Assembly: GCF_007752535.1 (NCBI RefSeq)
Contig: NZ_CP036426.1
Coordinates: forward strand, 2,480,001 to 2,544,000
DNA: 64,000 nucleotides
Direction of reading: 5' to 3'
Source of the DNA: Tautonia plasticadhaerens
Lineage (GTDB): Bacteria > Planctomycetota > Planctomycetia > Isosphaerales > Isosphaeraceae
This document shows positions 41,351 to 50,997 of the stretch, one piece after another (the first letter of the stretch is position 1; each line of letters opens with the position of its first letter). Position numbers and translations under genes: made by a program. The notes beneath the pieces are model-generated. The model did no database searches. It was not told the DNA's origin and saw only the letters and a program-made list of their open reading frames with translations.

Positions 41351-43852
41351 TCAGGGGGCCCCGGGGGCCGTCGCGGCCCCGTCGGCGGCCGGGGCGGCAC
41401 CGTCGGCGGCCGGAGCGGTCCCGTCGGTCGGGGGGGCCGCGCCCTCGGTCCCGGCCGGGCCCTGGAGCTGCTGCTGGATCATCTGCTCCGACTCGGCCGC
41501 AGACTCCTTCTGGAAATCCTCGATGTTGACCTGGACCTGGTTCTTGTACTTGGCCTGGGCGTCCTGGAGCTTCTTGACCAGCTCGGCCGGCTCCGGAGCC
41601 GGCTTCTCCTCGGTCGGCGGCTGCCAGACGACATAGATCACGAAGTCGGTCCGGGTCAGGTACTCGATGTCCTCTTCCTTGGTCTTACCCATGCCGCCCA
41701 TCATGCCGGGCATCATGCCGTACTCGCCCATGCCTCCCCGGCCGCCCATCATGCCCGGCCCCATCATGCCCGAGCCCATCATGCCGCCTGAACCCATCAT
41801 GCCGGGCATCATGCCCATTTCACCGTATTCACCCATTCCCCCCATCATACTGCTCATCTGGCCGGCCATCATGCCCATGTCTCCCATGCCCGGCCCCATC
41901 ATCCCGCCGGCCCCCGCGGCGGGCGCGGCGATGGAGTGCTTGAGGGTGGGGGCGCCGAGGTTCATGCTGTTGGAGGCGAGGGCCTTGTCGGTGGTCCATT
42001 GGGGGTCGGTCAGGAACCATCGCAGGCTGGCGTGGGAGAAGCCGAGTCGGCGGAAGGGGATCTCCCAGAAGCGGGGGAGCACCCGCTCGGTGAGGAAGAA
42101 GAACGGGCCCGACCCCCGGTCCCGGAGCGGGGGGTTGTAGTGGTGGCCGATCAGCTCGATCACCCAGCCGGGGCCCTCGGGGGGGGTCTCCTGGTCGTAG
42201 GGGTGCATCGTGTTCTTGGTGCGCTCGGGCAGTTCGATGGTGCTGGTGAACCACTCGCCCAGGTCGGCCTTGTAGACGGGCCGGATGGCGTCGATGTGCA
42301 CCCGGTGCAGTTCCAGTTGACGGCGACCCTCGGGAGATTCGAAGTCGACCTCGGCGAACCGCCGGGCGTCGTCCAGGGGGTCATAGACGGCGTTGCTGAG
42401 CACCTGGAAGAGGGACTTGAAGTCGGCCCCGCCGGGGTTGGTCTCGACCAGGGTCTCGCCCTTCTCCTTCAGCGCGTTGAACTGGCCCTTGTCGGCCTCG
42501 TACTTCTTCTTGAAGTTGTCGCCGGTCGACGCGACTTGCTTGGCCTGGGCGACGGCCGACTCGAAGTCGGGGTTCTTCACCTTGGCCAGGGCCCGGTAGT
42601 CACCCAGGAACAGGGCCGAGAAGCCCAGCAGCAGCAGGGCCGCGGCCAGCAGGGTGAGCGGCTTCTTGGCCCGGACCATCCGGGCCTTCTCGATCTCCTC
42701 CGGCAGCAGGTTGGTCTTCAGGCCGCCGAGGGCCAGCCCCTGCACGCCGAGCCCGTAGGCCACGGCGAACGACGGCATGTTCTCCTGGAACTGCGGGGCG
42801 GCCAGCACCTCCTCGCCGACCATCCGGTCGAAGTGCTCCAGCTTCTCCACGTCCATGTTCAGGTTCTGCTGCAGGAACTTCTGCAAGCCCGGCAGCTTGA
42901 ACCCGTTGCCCAGGCCGATGACCTTCACGACCTTGGCCTGGCGGTTGACGCTCCCGTAGAAGCCGATCGAGCGCTGGACCTCGCTGGAGAAGTCGTTGAA
43001 GACGCCCCGCATCGCCGTGAAGACGGCCCGGGGGTCGGGGGCCTTGGTGGCATTCCGCTTCAGGTGCTCGGCCTTGGCGAAGGTGAGCTTCAGCTCCTTC
43101 GTCAACGCCCGGGTGAAGTGGTTGCCGCCGATCGGCACGTTCCGCTGCCAGATCCGCTCGCCGTCGGTGATGATGAGATCCGTGTGGTCGGCGCCGATGT
43201 CCAGCACGACCATCGACCCGCCCGGCTCGATCGCCGGGCTGGCGGCGGGCTTCGGCCCGACGGCGTCGCCCTCGAGCTCCCCCTCGATCGCCCCGGCCTC
43301 CCCCTGGGGGCGGAGCCGGTCGTAGGCGATGAAGTTGAACAGGGCGATCGGGCTCATCTGGACGATGTCGACCTCGATCCCCGCCACGGTGAACGGCAGC
43401 ATCGAGCGCTGGATCTGCTCGCGCTTCATGGCGAACAGGCCGACCTCGGTCTGGGAGAACTCCTCGTCCCCCTCGGTGGCGATCTCCTGCCAGTCCCAGA
43501 TCACCTCCTCCAGGGCGAAGGGGATCTGCTGGCGGGCCTCGAACTTGACGATGTCGGGGATCCGCTTCTTGTCCACCGGCGGCAGCTTGATGAACTTCAC
43601 CAGGCCGGTCTGGCCCGGCACGCCGATGGCGACCCGATTCCCCTTGACCTCGTTGCGTTCGAGGAACGTGGTCATCGCCTCCCGGACCAGCTCCTCGGGG
43701 TCGGCGTCGGGCTGGCTGAGGATCTTGGGGTACTCGATATAGTCGAAGGCCTCGGCGATCACGTGATCGGGCGTCTCGCCCGGCACCAGCTTCAAGGCCT
43801 TCAGCGCGGCCTGGCCGATATCGAGGGCCCAGACGGGCTGATTCTTCGGCAT
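41351..43852 (-). CDS. pilM: PilM-like ATPase fused to membrane-anchored C-terminal part
   Basis: The protein is 833 residues from the ATG at 43852 (AGGAG nine bases upstream). Residues 1-360 are an actin-fold PilM domain: VWALDIGQAALKALKL (7-22), AIGVPGQTGLVKFIKLPPVDKKRIPDIVKFEARQQIPF, MVVLDIGADHTDLIITDGERIWQRNVPIGGNHFTRAL and VIGLGNGFKLPGLQKFLQ. Near 395-415 a single membrane helix (PLTLLAAALLLLGFSALFLGDY) follows, with a coiled stretch as in PilN. Met/Gly blocks lie at about 642-720, and the C-terminal tail is repetitive. It would be the cytoplasmic ring joined to its own membrane anchor. It is the first gene of the operon. Confidence 0.88.
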   Translation of the reverse strand: MPKNQPVWALDIGQAALKALKLVPGETPDHVIAEAFDYIEYPKILSQPDADPEELVREAMTTFLERNEVKGNRVAIGVPGQTGLVKFIKLPPVDKKRIPDIVKFEARQQIPFALEEVIWDWQEIATEGDEEFSQTEVGLFAMKREQIQRSMLPFTVAGIEVDIVQMSPIALFNFIAYDRLRPQGEAGAIEGELEGDAVGPKPAASPAIEPGGSMVVLDIGADHTDLIITDGERIWQRNVPIGGNHFTRALTKELKLTFAKAEHLKRNATKAPDPRAVFTAMRGVFNDFSSEVQRSIGFYGSVNRQAKVVKVIGLGNGFKLPGLQKFLQQNLNMDVEKLEHFDRMVGEEVLAAPQFQENMPSFAVAYGLGVQGLALGGLKTNLLPEEIEKARMVRAKKPLTLLAAALLLLGFSALFLGDYRALAKVKNPDFESAVAQAKQVASTGDNFKKKYEADKGQFNALKEKGETLVETNPGGADFKSLFQVLSNAVYDPLDDARRFAEVDFESPEGRRQLELHRVHIDAIRPVYKADLGEWFTSTIELPERTKNTMHPYDQETPPEGPGWVIELIGHHYNPPLRDRGSGPFFFLTERVLPRFWEIPFRRLGFSHASLRWFLTDPQWTTDKALASNSMNLGAPTLKHSIAAPAAGAGGMMGPGMGDMGMMAGQMSSMMGGMGEYGEMGMMPGMMGSGGMMGSGMMGPGMMGGRGGMGEYGMMPGMMGGMGKTKEEDIEYLTRTDFVIYVVWQPPTEEKPAPEPAELVKKLQDAQAKYKNQVQVNIEDFQKESAAESEQMIQQQLQGPAGTEGAAPPTDGTAPAADGAAPAADGAATAPGAP

Positions 43853-44289
43853 GCGGTCAGTCTCCTGGGGCCGGCGAACGGAGCCGGCCGGAAGCCTTGA
43901 TCTGGAAAGCGATTGCGTCGAATGAGCGGGCGAAGATGGGCGGAGGATCCGCGGCCCCCCGGATGAGGGGAGGGGCAGAAGGAGCCCCACGCTAGCAGAG
44001 CGATCGGCGCGTCGTCAATCGGGCGGGACCGAGCCCCTCCGTCGTCAACCCTTCGACGACCCGGCCCCGCAGAGAGTTCCCGGCCCGGACGGGATCGGGC
44101 CCCGACGGCACCGGCCCTCGACCGGCCTCGTCCGCCCCCGAATGTCCAAGCTTAACATACGAGGGATTGGCCCGAAGGGTTTGCCCCCAACGCGGTTGCG
44201 TTGGCATGTCGGGCGGACTCTGACGACTCTACGGGACGGGACGGGGGCGGTGACGAGGGGGAAGGGAGGCCCGCCTCGAGCGCCTCCGG
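43853..44289. other. 437-bp gap before the pilus-like operon
   Basis: No gene is seen. A perfect 7-bp hairpin (CCAACGC at 44187-44193 with GCGTTGG at 44198-44204) lies 86 bp past the amidohydrolase stop and may end its transcript. An AT-richer patch near 44155-44163 (minus strand TATGTTAAG) is the best -10 candidate for the pilus-like operon, without a clear -35. Confidence 0.4.
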
Positions 44290-47200
44290 TCATCCCGCCC
44301 CCGGCCCCTCGAAGGCGACCTCGCCGTCGACGATCGTCTCGGTGACCCGTGCCCGGCGGACCTCCTCGGCGGGCAGGGCGAACGGATCGCGGTCGATAAC
44401 CGTCAGGTCGGCCCTCATCCCCGGGCGAAGCACGCCCAGCCGATCCTCGTCGAAGCCTGCATAGGCCGATCCGGCGGTGAAGGCCCGGAGGGCTTCGTGC
44501 AAAGAGAGCAGGTGCTCCGGGTGCCAGCCCCCCTCGGGCATCCCTCCGGCGTCCTTCCGCGAGAGCGACGCGTAGAGTCCCCAGAACGGGCTGACGATCT
44601 CGACCGGGAAGTCGCTGCCGAAGGCCAGGGGCACCCCGGCGTCCCGGAACCACCGCCAGGCATAGGCGCCGAGCACCCGGTCGGGGCCGAGGCGGGCGTC
44701 GGCCCATCGCATGTCGGTGCTGGCGTGCGACGGCTGCATCGAGGCGATGATCCCCGCCCGCGCGAACTTCGGCACGTCCTCGGGACGGATCACCTGCGCG
44801 TGCTCGACCCTCAGGCGGGGGTCCGTCTCGCCCGGGACCGCCTGCAGGGCGGCGGCGTAGGCCTCCAGCACCAGGGCATTCCCCTTGTCGCCGATGGCAT
44901 GGGTGCAGACCTGCCAGCGGTTGCGGAGCGCCTCGATCGTCACCGCCCGGAGCCGGTCGGGGTCGATCAGGGAGAGCCCGGCATTCCCCGGGTCGTCGGC
45001 GTAGGGCTCGAACATCAAGGCGCCCCGGGAGCCCATCGCGCCGTCGATAAACAGCTTGATCGCCCGGTACCGGAAGCGGTCCCCCGAATCGCCCGACTTG
45101 GGGGGCTCCGAGACGAACTCGACTTCGCGGCCCTCGGGGGGGTTCGCCATCCCGTAGACCCGGAGCGTGAGCAGCCCCTCCCGGTCGAGATCCCGGAAGA
45201 TCCGGGCGATCCCGGGGGGGACCCCGGCGTCATGCACGCCGGTCAGGCCGGCGGCGAGCGCCGCCTCCTGGGCCTTGAGCAGGCGACGGCGGATGTCCTC
45301 GGTGGAGAGGCCCGGCACGACCCGGCCGATCAGGCCCATCGCGCCGTCGATGAAGACGCCGGTCGGGTTCCCCTCGTCGTCCCGGATGATCTGGCCGTCG
45401 TCGGGGGCCTCGGAGTCGGCGGTGACCCCGGCGCGTCGCATCGCCTCGGAGTTCGCCCAGCCGGCGTGGCCGTCGACCCGGCGGAGCCAGACGGGCCGAT
45501 CGGGGGCGGCCTCGTCGAGCGGCCCGGTCGTCGGGAACTCGCCGCCGGGCCAGAGGCTCTGGTCCCAGTTCCGGCCGGTGACCCAGCCCCCCTCGGGGGC
45601 CTGCTCGGCCCGCCCCCGGATCATCCGGGTCACCTCGTCGAGCGAGGCCACGTCCCTCAGGTCGACCTCCTCCAACGACGAGCCGAGCATCAGCAGGTGG
45701 GCATGGGCATCGATCAGGCCGGGCAGGGCGAAGCCGTCGGGGCGATCGACCACCCTGGTGTTCTGGCCCCGATAGGGCGCGACCTCGTCGATCGAGCCGA
45801 CCGCGACGATCTCACCGGCCCGGGAGGCGACCGCCTCGGCCCAGGGATTGGCGGGGTCCCCGGTCCAGATCCGGGAGGCCGAGACGATCAGGTCGGCCGG
45901 GCCGTCGTCTTGGAGCCGGAGGGCCCGGCCGGGCAGGGTCTCCATGAAACGTCCCCCGGAGATGGCCGGCGTGCCGGCGATCAGCAAGTGGACGACCCCG
46001 GGTGCGAGGACCGTCGGGTCGTCGAAGGTGGCGGCGTCCCGGAACGTCTCCGGGTCGAAGACGACGAGGTCCGCCACCGCCCCCTCGCGGATGACCCCGC
46101 GATCCGGCAGGCCGAGGATCTCCGCCGGCAGGCCGCTGGACGCCCGGATCGCGGCCTCCAGGGTGATCACGCCGTCATCCAGGGCGTAGCGGATCTTCCG
46201 GGGGAAGGTGCCGTAGGACCTCGGGTGCGGCCGATCGTCGCCCCCGGCCTCGTGGGCCGAGCCGTCGGAGGCGGTGGCGACGAACTCGCGTCGCATGACG
46301 TGGCGGACGTCCTCCTCGTTCATGATGAAACTGATGGCCGAGGCCCCGCCGTTTCGCTGGATCTCGACGACGACCTCCTCGGGGGGCATCCCCTCGGCCG
46401 AGGCGATCGCCGCGAGGTTCTTGCCGACCCAGTCCGGCCGATCGGGGTAGCGGGCGATCCGGATGGCCTCGCCGCCGTTGCGTCGCTCCAGGCCGGCCCG
46501 GATCTCCTGCCGGAGTTCCTCGCCCCGTTCCGGGTCGTCGGCGATCCGGGCGAAGGCGTCGTCGCCATCCCGGAGGGCCCAATCGGGCACGACCATCGCG
46601 CCGAGCGAGGTGCTCGACGCGACGTACGGGTACTGGTCGGCCGAGACGCGCTGCCCGGCCTCCCTCGCCTCGGCGATCCGGTCGCAGGCGGGGACGACCG
46701 TCCCCCAGGCGTCCTTGCCGCTGGCCTTCAGGTGGGAGATGTGCACCGGGGCGCCGGATTCCCGGCCGATCCGGATCGCCTCGTCGATGGAATTGAGCAG
46801 CGACGTCCCCTCCCCCCGGATGTGGCTGGCGTAGAGGCCGCCGCGATCGGCCACCACCCGGGAGAGGGCGATGAGTTCCTCGGTGTCGCCGTACCGGCTC
46901 GGGATGTAGATGAGTCCGGTCGACATCCCCCAGGCCCCGCCTCCCATCCCCTCGGCGACGATCGCCTCCATGCGGTCGAGTTCCTCGGGGGTTGCCCGGC
47001 GGTCGTCGTTGCCGATCACCTCGCGACGGACGGAGCCGTGGGGGATCAGGTGGATGACATTCGTCCCGGCCCCGCCGTCGTCGACCTCGTCCAGGTAGGC
47101 GACCACGTCGATCGGCCCGCCGCCGCAATTGCCGGTGACGATCGTCGTGACGCCCTGGGCCTGGTAGTTGCGGTTCGCCCGGGTCGGGTCCTCCAGGATC

Positions 47201-47490
47201 GTCCGATCGGAGTGCGTATGCAGGTCGATGAACCCGGGCGAGATGATCAGGCCCGTGACGTCGAGCACCTCAGCCCCCTCGACCGGCCGGAACGCGCCGA
47301 CGGCGACGATCCGGCCGTCTCGGACCGCCACGTCTGCGTCGAAGGCCGGGGAACCCGTCCCGTCGACCACCGTCCCGCCCTGCAGGACGAGGTCGGCGTC
47401 GACCTCCACCCCTGAGGCCGCCGGGGGACCCCCGACGATCGCCAGGACGAGCCCCCACCAGAGCCGCCGACTCGCTCCGATCCGCGTCAT
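44290..47490 (-). CDS. double amidohydrolase: D-aminoacylase-like module fused to YtcJ-like module
   Basis: The 1066-residue frame is continuous from the ATG at 47490. After a signal-like start (RLWWGLVLAIVGGPPAASG), module 1 (about 30-525) is an N-acyl-D-amino-acid deacylase: DLVLQGGTVVDGTG, GFIDLHTHSD (H91, H93), SHIRGEGTSLLNSIDEAI and LHSYGTFPRKIR-like ending PRSYGTFPRKIRY. At about residue 530 a second complete enzyme begins: DLIVSASRIWTGD, PGLIDAHAHLLML (about 593-605), GWANSEAM, CTHAIGDKGN, EHAQVIRPEDVPKF and AFGSDFPVE. This is the pattern of the YtcJ-like Amidohydro_3 family. These usually occur as separate proteins of about 500-550 residues. Both metal sites look intact. Substrates are unknown; a periplasmic location is likely. 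Confidence 0.85.
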   Translation of the reverse strand: MTRIGASRRLWWGLVLAIVGGPPAASGVEVDADLVLQGGTVVDGTGSPAFDADVAVRDGRIVAVGAFRPVEGAEVLDVTGLIISPGFIDLHTHSDRTILEDPTRANRNYQAQGVTTIVTGNCGGGPIDVVAYLDEVDDGGAGTNVIHLIPHGSVRREVIGNDDRRATPEELDRMEAIVAEGMGGGAWGMSTGLIYIPSRYGDTEELIALSRVVADRGGLYASHIRGEGTSLLNSIDEAIRIGRESGAPVHISHLKASGKDAWGTVVPACDRIAEAREAGQRVSADQYPYVASSTSLGAMVVPDWALRDGDDAFARIADDPERGEELRQEIRAGLERRNGGEAIRIARYPDRPDWVGKNLAAIASAEGMPPEEVVVEIQRNGGASAISFIMNEEDVRHVMRREFVATASDGSAHEAGGDDRPHPRSYGTFPRKIRYALDDGVITLEAAIRASSGLPAEILGLPDRGVIREGAVADLVVFDPETFRDAATFDDPTVLAPGVVHLLIAGTPAISGGRFMETLPGRALRLQDDGPADLIVSASRIWTGDPANPWAEAVASRAGEIVAVGSIDEVAPYRGQNTRVVDRPDGFALPGLIDAHAHLLMLGSSLEEVDLRDVASLDEVTRMIRGRAEQAPEGGWVTGRNWDQSLWPGGEFPTTGPLDEAAPDRPVWLRRVDGHAGWANSEAMRRAGVTADSEAPDDGQIIRDDEGNPTGVFIDGAMGLIGRVVPGLSTEDIRRRLLKAQEAALAAGLTGVHDAGVPPGIARIFRDLDREGLLTLRVYGMANPPEGREVEFVSEPPKSGDSGDRFRYRAIKLFIDGAMGSRGALMFEPYADDPGNAGLSLIDPDRLRAVTIEALRNRWQVCTHAIGDKGNALVLEAYAAALQAVPGETDPRLRVEHAQVIRPEDVPKFARAGIIASMQPSHASTDMRWADARLGPDRVLGAYAWRWFRDAGVPLAFGSDFPVEIVSPFWGLYASLSRKDAGGMPEGGWHPEHLLSLHEALRAFTAGSAYAGFDEDRLGVLRPGMRADLTVIDRDPFALPAEEVRRARVTETIVDGEVAFEGPGAG

Positions 47491-47613
47491 GATCGATCGC
47501 CCCCCGTCCCGGTCGACCCGCGCCGACCTCCCGGCGCCGATCGCCCGATTATGGGGGGGCGCCGACGGGCTCGCCAGCATCGAGTCGCCGGGGGCCCGGG
47601 GCCGGGAACGCGG

Positions 47614-47650
47614 ACGGCCGCCCCCCGGAAGCGTACCGGGGGGCGGCCGT
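47614..47650. terminator. perfect 15-bp hairpin, probable terminator
   Basis: Bases 47614-47628 pair perfectly with 47636-47650 around a 7-base loop. It lies 100 bp past the stop of the small frame at 47750 and 124 bp before the amidohydrolase start, both on the minus strand. No T-run follows on either strand, but the stem is very stable. Confidence 0.5.
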
Positions 47651-47749
47651 GGGATGATTCGCGGGCGAGTCGCCCGGGGAGCGAGTCGGTCCGGTCGCCG
47701 GAATCCGTACCCGGCGGCCGATGAAAGAACCTGGTGCCCAGCCCCGGGA

Positions 47750-47974
47750 TCAGCTGCGGTCGGCCGAGGCGGCGGTCCGGGAGTCGACGGATCGGCGGCC
47801 GGTGCGGCCGGAGTTGGCATACGAAGCCGTCAGGGCGCCCAGCAGCAGCGAGCGGCGACCGCTCCGGGCGGAGACCCCGCCGCGACGGATCCGGGCCATG
47901 GCACCGGCCCACTCGTACCCGTTGTGCGTCGGTGCGGTCTTCTTCTTGGAATTCACCACGCTCATCGTAACCAT
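47750..47974 (-). CDS. possible small basic protein
   Basis: The frame encodes 74 residues starting MVTMSVVNSKKKTAPTHNGYEWAGAMARIRRGG and ending Arg/Ser-rich. The start region is lower in GC than the surroundings and has a GGAG three bases before the first ATG, which is too close for an ideal site. A strong hairpin follows the stop. No family is recognised and the call rests on composition and context. Confidence 0.35.
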   Translation of the reverse strand: MVTMSVVNSKKKTAPTHNGYEWAGAMARIRRGGVSARSGRRSLLLGALTASYANSGRTGRRSVDSRTAASADRS

Positions 47975-48403
47975 TCGCTCCAGGTTCAGGGGGTCGAAGA
48001 CCTTCGGGCGGTCTCGACCGCTCCTCCCAATCCGTGGCACCGAGTACGCCCCGCGTCCCGAACTCCCGGCTCGCTCTCCGTAGCGGCCAGTCGATCGGTC
48101 GCGGTGTTCCACCACCGCGGGGGCCGGATGTGTGCTGGATATTCGTCGATCGGCGACCCGCACCGCGCACGACAAGGGGGGGGTGTGCGGGGCACCATAC
48201 TCTGATGAGGCTCGGAGGGATACCCCAAGGGTATCGACCCGCCCGCCGCCGGACTTCACCGATCCACGCGACCCGAGGCTCTCGAGAACCCGGCGTGACG
48301 AACCTGGTGAAGTGGCTCGATGGGAGAGGGACGCCGATTCCTCAGTCGGAGTATCGACATCCTAATGCGAGCCGCATGGGTGAGCAAGCGAATTCCTCGG
48401 CCT
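47975..48403. other. 429-bp gap without recognised gene
   Basis: Only a small perfect hairpin is visible (GATACCC 48219-48225 with GGGTATC 48229-48235, loop CAA). It may lie in the leader of the small frame at 47974. No promoter or coding region could be supported. Confidence 0.3.
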
Positions 48404-49462
48404 TCACCCCGATTCAACATTTCGATGCGACCGCCCCGTCGACCCTGCGGCTCCTGCCGGCCCTGAGGGCCCAGGATCCGACGATGCGGGCAGCACCGGG
48501 GGCACGGGCACGGGGCCGTCGACCTCGGGCTCGGGGGCCCGGGCGGGGACCGCCAGCAAGACGACGATCATCGCCATCGTGCTCAATCCGTTGAACGTCG
48601 CGTGCATCGCGATCGGCGCGACCAGCCCCCCCGTGCGCCGGTAGACCACCCCCAGCCCGACCGCCAGCACGAACAGCGGGATCGGCGCCGGCCACTGCCC
48701 ATAGTGCACCCCGGCGAAGAAGGCCGCGGGCAGGATCAGGGCAACGAGCCCCCCCCCGCGGGGCCCCCGGGCCGGCCCCGAATCGGCGGCCGATGTCGAT
48801 GGATCGCCGGCTCCCCCCGATCGGCCGAGCCGCGCCTCCAGCCATCCCTGGAGGAACCCCCGGAACATCAGCTCCTCGGCCGCCGGCGCCAGCACCACCG
48901 CCGACGCCAGGGCCAGGACGATCACCCCCAGCGACCTCACCTCGAAGAGCATCTCCTGCATCGGGTGGGCCGTCGGCGACCAGATCAAAATCGCCGCGAA
49001 TTGCACCAGGTACACCAGCGGCACCAGGCAGAGCGCCCCGACGACCCCGGTGATCGCGTCCCCCAGGGTCGTCCCCCGGCGGAATCCCAGGTCCGCCGGC
49101 GTCGCCTTGCCGATCGTCAGCAGGATCGCCGGCAGCACGAACAGCAGGACCAGGTTGACGATCGAGACGGCCGCCATCGCGTCGACCAGCGGCAGCTCCC
49201 CTTCCCCGTCCCGTCGGCCGTCGAGCACCTGGGAAGCCGCCAGAGTGACCGCCTGCCAGGCCACGAGGCAGAGGAACACCTCCCGCCCCCCCCAGGGCGC
49301 CGGCCGGACCCGCCGGGCCGGCAACAGCGGCTTGCCCGACCAGAGCCGCTCGACCACCACCGCCCAGGCCGAGGAGATCGCCAGCAGGATGGCCAGGGCC
49401 AGTCCCACCAGCAGGATCATCGATCGCATCGGCAGGTCGAGGTCCGTGTCAATCGGCGGCAT
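48404..49462 (-). CDS. CPBP (CAAX) family intramembrane metalloprotease
   Basis: The protein is 352 residues with about eight membrane helices. The family's motif 1 is LAPAAEELMFRGFLQGWLE (E196, E197, R201), motif 2 is AAFFAGVHYGQWP, and the C-terminal MHATFNG gives the last His/Asn motif. Bacterial members process peptides or act in protein maturation in the membrane. The start at 49462 is the first ATG of the homologous region; a second at MRSM eleven residues later is possible. It is divergent from tyrS. Confidence 0.85.
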   Translation of the reverse strand: MPPIDTDLDLPMRSMILLVGLALAILLAISSAWAVVVERLWSGKPLLPARRVRPAPWGGREVFLCLVAWQAVTLAASQVLDGRRDGEGELPLVDAMAAVSIVNLVLLFVLPAILLTIGKATPADLGFRRGTTLGDAITGVVGALCLVPLVYLVQFAAILIWSPTAHPMQEMLFEVRSLGVIVLALASAVVLAPAAEELMFRGFLQGWLEARLGRSGGAGDPSTSAADSGPARGPRGGGLVALILPAAFFAGVHYGQWPAPIPLFVLAVGLGVVYRRTGGLVAPIAMHATFNGLSTMAMIVVLLAVPARAPEPEVDGPVPVPPVLPASSDPGPSGPAGAAGSTGRSHRNVESG

Positions 49463-49704
49463 CGGCGGTCGCGCTCCGCGGTCGGGTCGTCGGCCCCGGC
49501 CCGCCGGCCCGGGGAGGGTCGGGGTCGGGGTCGGATGGCTCTCCCATCCTAGGTCGAGTCCTCCCGGCCTGGCGATCCCCCGACGGGCCGGGACCCCCGG
49601 CCTGGCTTGCCCGATCCGGGAGGATGGCCTAGAATCGCTCCCGCCCCGCCCGGGGCGACCCCCGGGACCGATCCGCAAGCCCCGAGCCAGGTTAGCGCCC
49701 CCCG

Positions 49705-50922
49705 ATGCGACCCGCCGACGAGCAACTGGAACTCCTCCGACGGGGGATCGACGCGATCACCCCGGAGGCCGAATTCGTCAAGAAGCTGGAGCACTCCGCC
49801 CGCACCGGCAACCCCCTGCGGGTCAAGTACGGCATCGACCCCACCGGCATCGACGTCCACCTCGGCCACACCGTCCCCCTGCGGAAGCTCCGGCAGTTCC
49901 AGGACCTCGGGCACACCGCCGTCATCATCATCGGCGACTACACCGCCCTGGTCGGCGACCCCTCCGGCCGCTCCGACCATCGCGCCGGGCTGACGAAGGA
50001 GCAGGTCGACGCCAACGCCCGGGACTACCTCGCCCAGGTCGGCAAGATCGTCGACCTCTCCCGGGCCGAGGTCCGCCGCAACGGCGAATGGTTCGGCTCC
50101 TGGACGTTCCTCGACGTGCTCGACCTCACCCGGCGGATGACCATCGGCCAGGTCTCCGCGCGGGACGACTTCGCCCAGCGGATCAGGGGCGAGAAGCCCG
50201 TCTACCTCTCCGAGTGCCTCTATCCGCTCATGCAGGGCTGGGACTCCGTCGAGATCCGCGCCGACGTCGAGCTGGGCGGCACCGAGCAGCTCTTCAACCT
50301 GCTCGTCGCCCGGGATCTCCAGCAGGAGGAGGGCCAGCTCCCCCAGGTGGCCATGACCATGCCCATCCTCGTCGGCACCGACGGCACCCAGCGGATGGGC
50401 AAGAGCCTGGGCAATTACATCGGCGTCGCCGAGCCCCCCGAGACGCAGTTCGGCAAGCTGATGAGCATCCCCGACGGGCCCATGCGCCAGTACTTCACCC
50501 TGCTGACCGACTTCCCCCTCGCCGAGGTCGACGCCCTGCTCGGCCCCGGCTTCAACCCCCGGGACGCCAAGGAGGTGCTCGGCAAGGCGGTCGTCTCCCA
50601 GTACCACGGGACCGAGGCCGCCGAGGCCGCCGCGCTGGCCTTCCGACGCCGGGCCGCCGGGGAGGACCCCGTGGAGATTCCCGAGGCCCCCCTCGGCCGA
50701 GACCAGCTCGACGCCGACGGCCGGATCGCCCCGCCGAAGCTCCTCGTCGCCCTGAAGCTCGAATCCAGCACCTCCAACGCCCGACGGGTCATCGAGCAGG
50801 GGGGCGTCACCATCGGACCCGACCGCTCCCCCGTCACCGACCCGAGGGGGCCGATCGCCGTCGAGGACGGCTTGATCGTCCGCGTCGGCAAGCGGAAGAT
50901 CGCCAGGGTGAGGCTCGCATAA
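49705..50922 (+). CDS. tyrS: tyrosyl-tRNA synthetase
   Basis: The enzyme charges tRNA-Tyr. The 405 residues contain a class I HIGH motif as HLGH (52-55) in GIDVHLGHTVPLRKL. TyrRS signatures are YLSECLYPLMQGWDSVEIRADVELGGTEQLFNLLVARDLQ, and the KMSKS site is QRMGKSLGN (about 229-237). A C-terminal S4 RNA-binding domain follows (PPKLLVALKLESSTSNARRVIEQGGVTI). The MGKS form and length suggest the TyrZ-like subgroup. The gene is followed at 75 bp by a dehydrogenase in the same direction. Confidence 0.95.
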   Translation: MRPADEQLELLRRGIDAITPEAEFVKKLEHSARTGNPLRVKYGIDPTGIDVHLGHTVPLRKLRQFQDLGHTAVIIIGDYTALVGDPSGRSDHRAGLTKEQVDANARDYLAQVGKIVDLSRAEVRRNGEWFGSWTFLDVLDLTRRMTIGQVSARDDFAQRIRGEKPVYLSECLYPLMQGWDSVEIRADVELGGTEQLFNLLVARDLQQEEGQLPQVAMTMPILVGTDGTQRMGKSLGNYIGVAEPPETQFGKLMSIPDGPMRQYFTLLTDFPLAEVDALLGPGFNPRDAKEVLGKAVVSQYHGTEAAEAAALAFRRRAAGEDPVEIPEAPLGRDQLDADGRIAPPKLLVALKLESSTSNARRVIEQGGVTIGPDRSPVTDPRGPIAVEDGLIVRVGKRKIARVRLA

Positions 50923-50997
50923 GCGCCAAACCGACTTCGGTCATCACCCGGGCGATCGACACGTATCGCGAAGACATCAAAGAGGGCTACGACCATC

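Noticed and set aside
44497-47415. A 972-codon plus-strand frame
   Set aside because: Antisense of the double amidohydrolase, without recognisable motifs.
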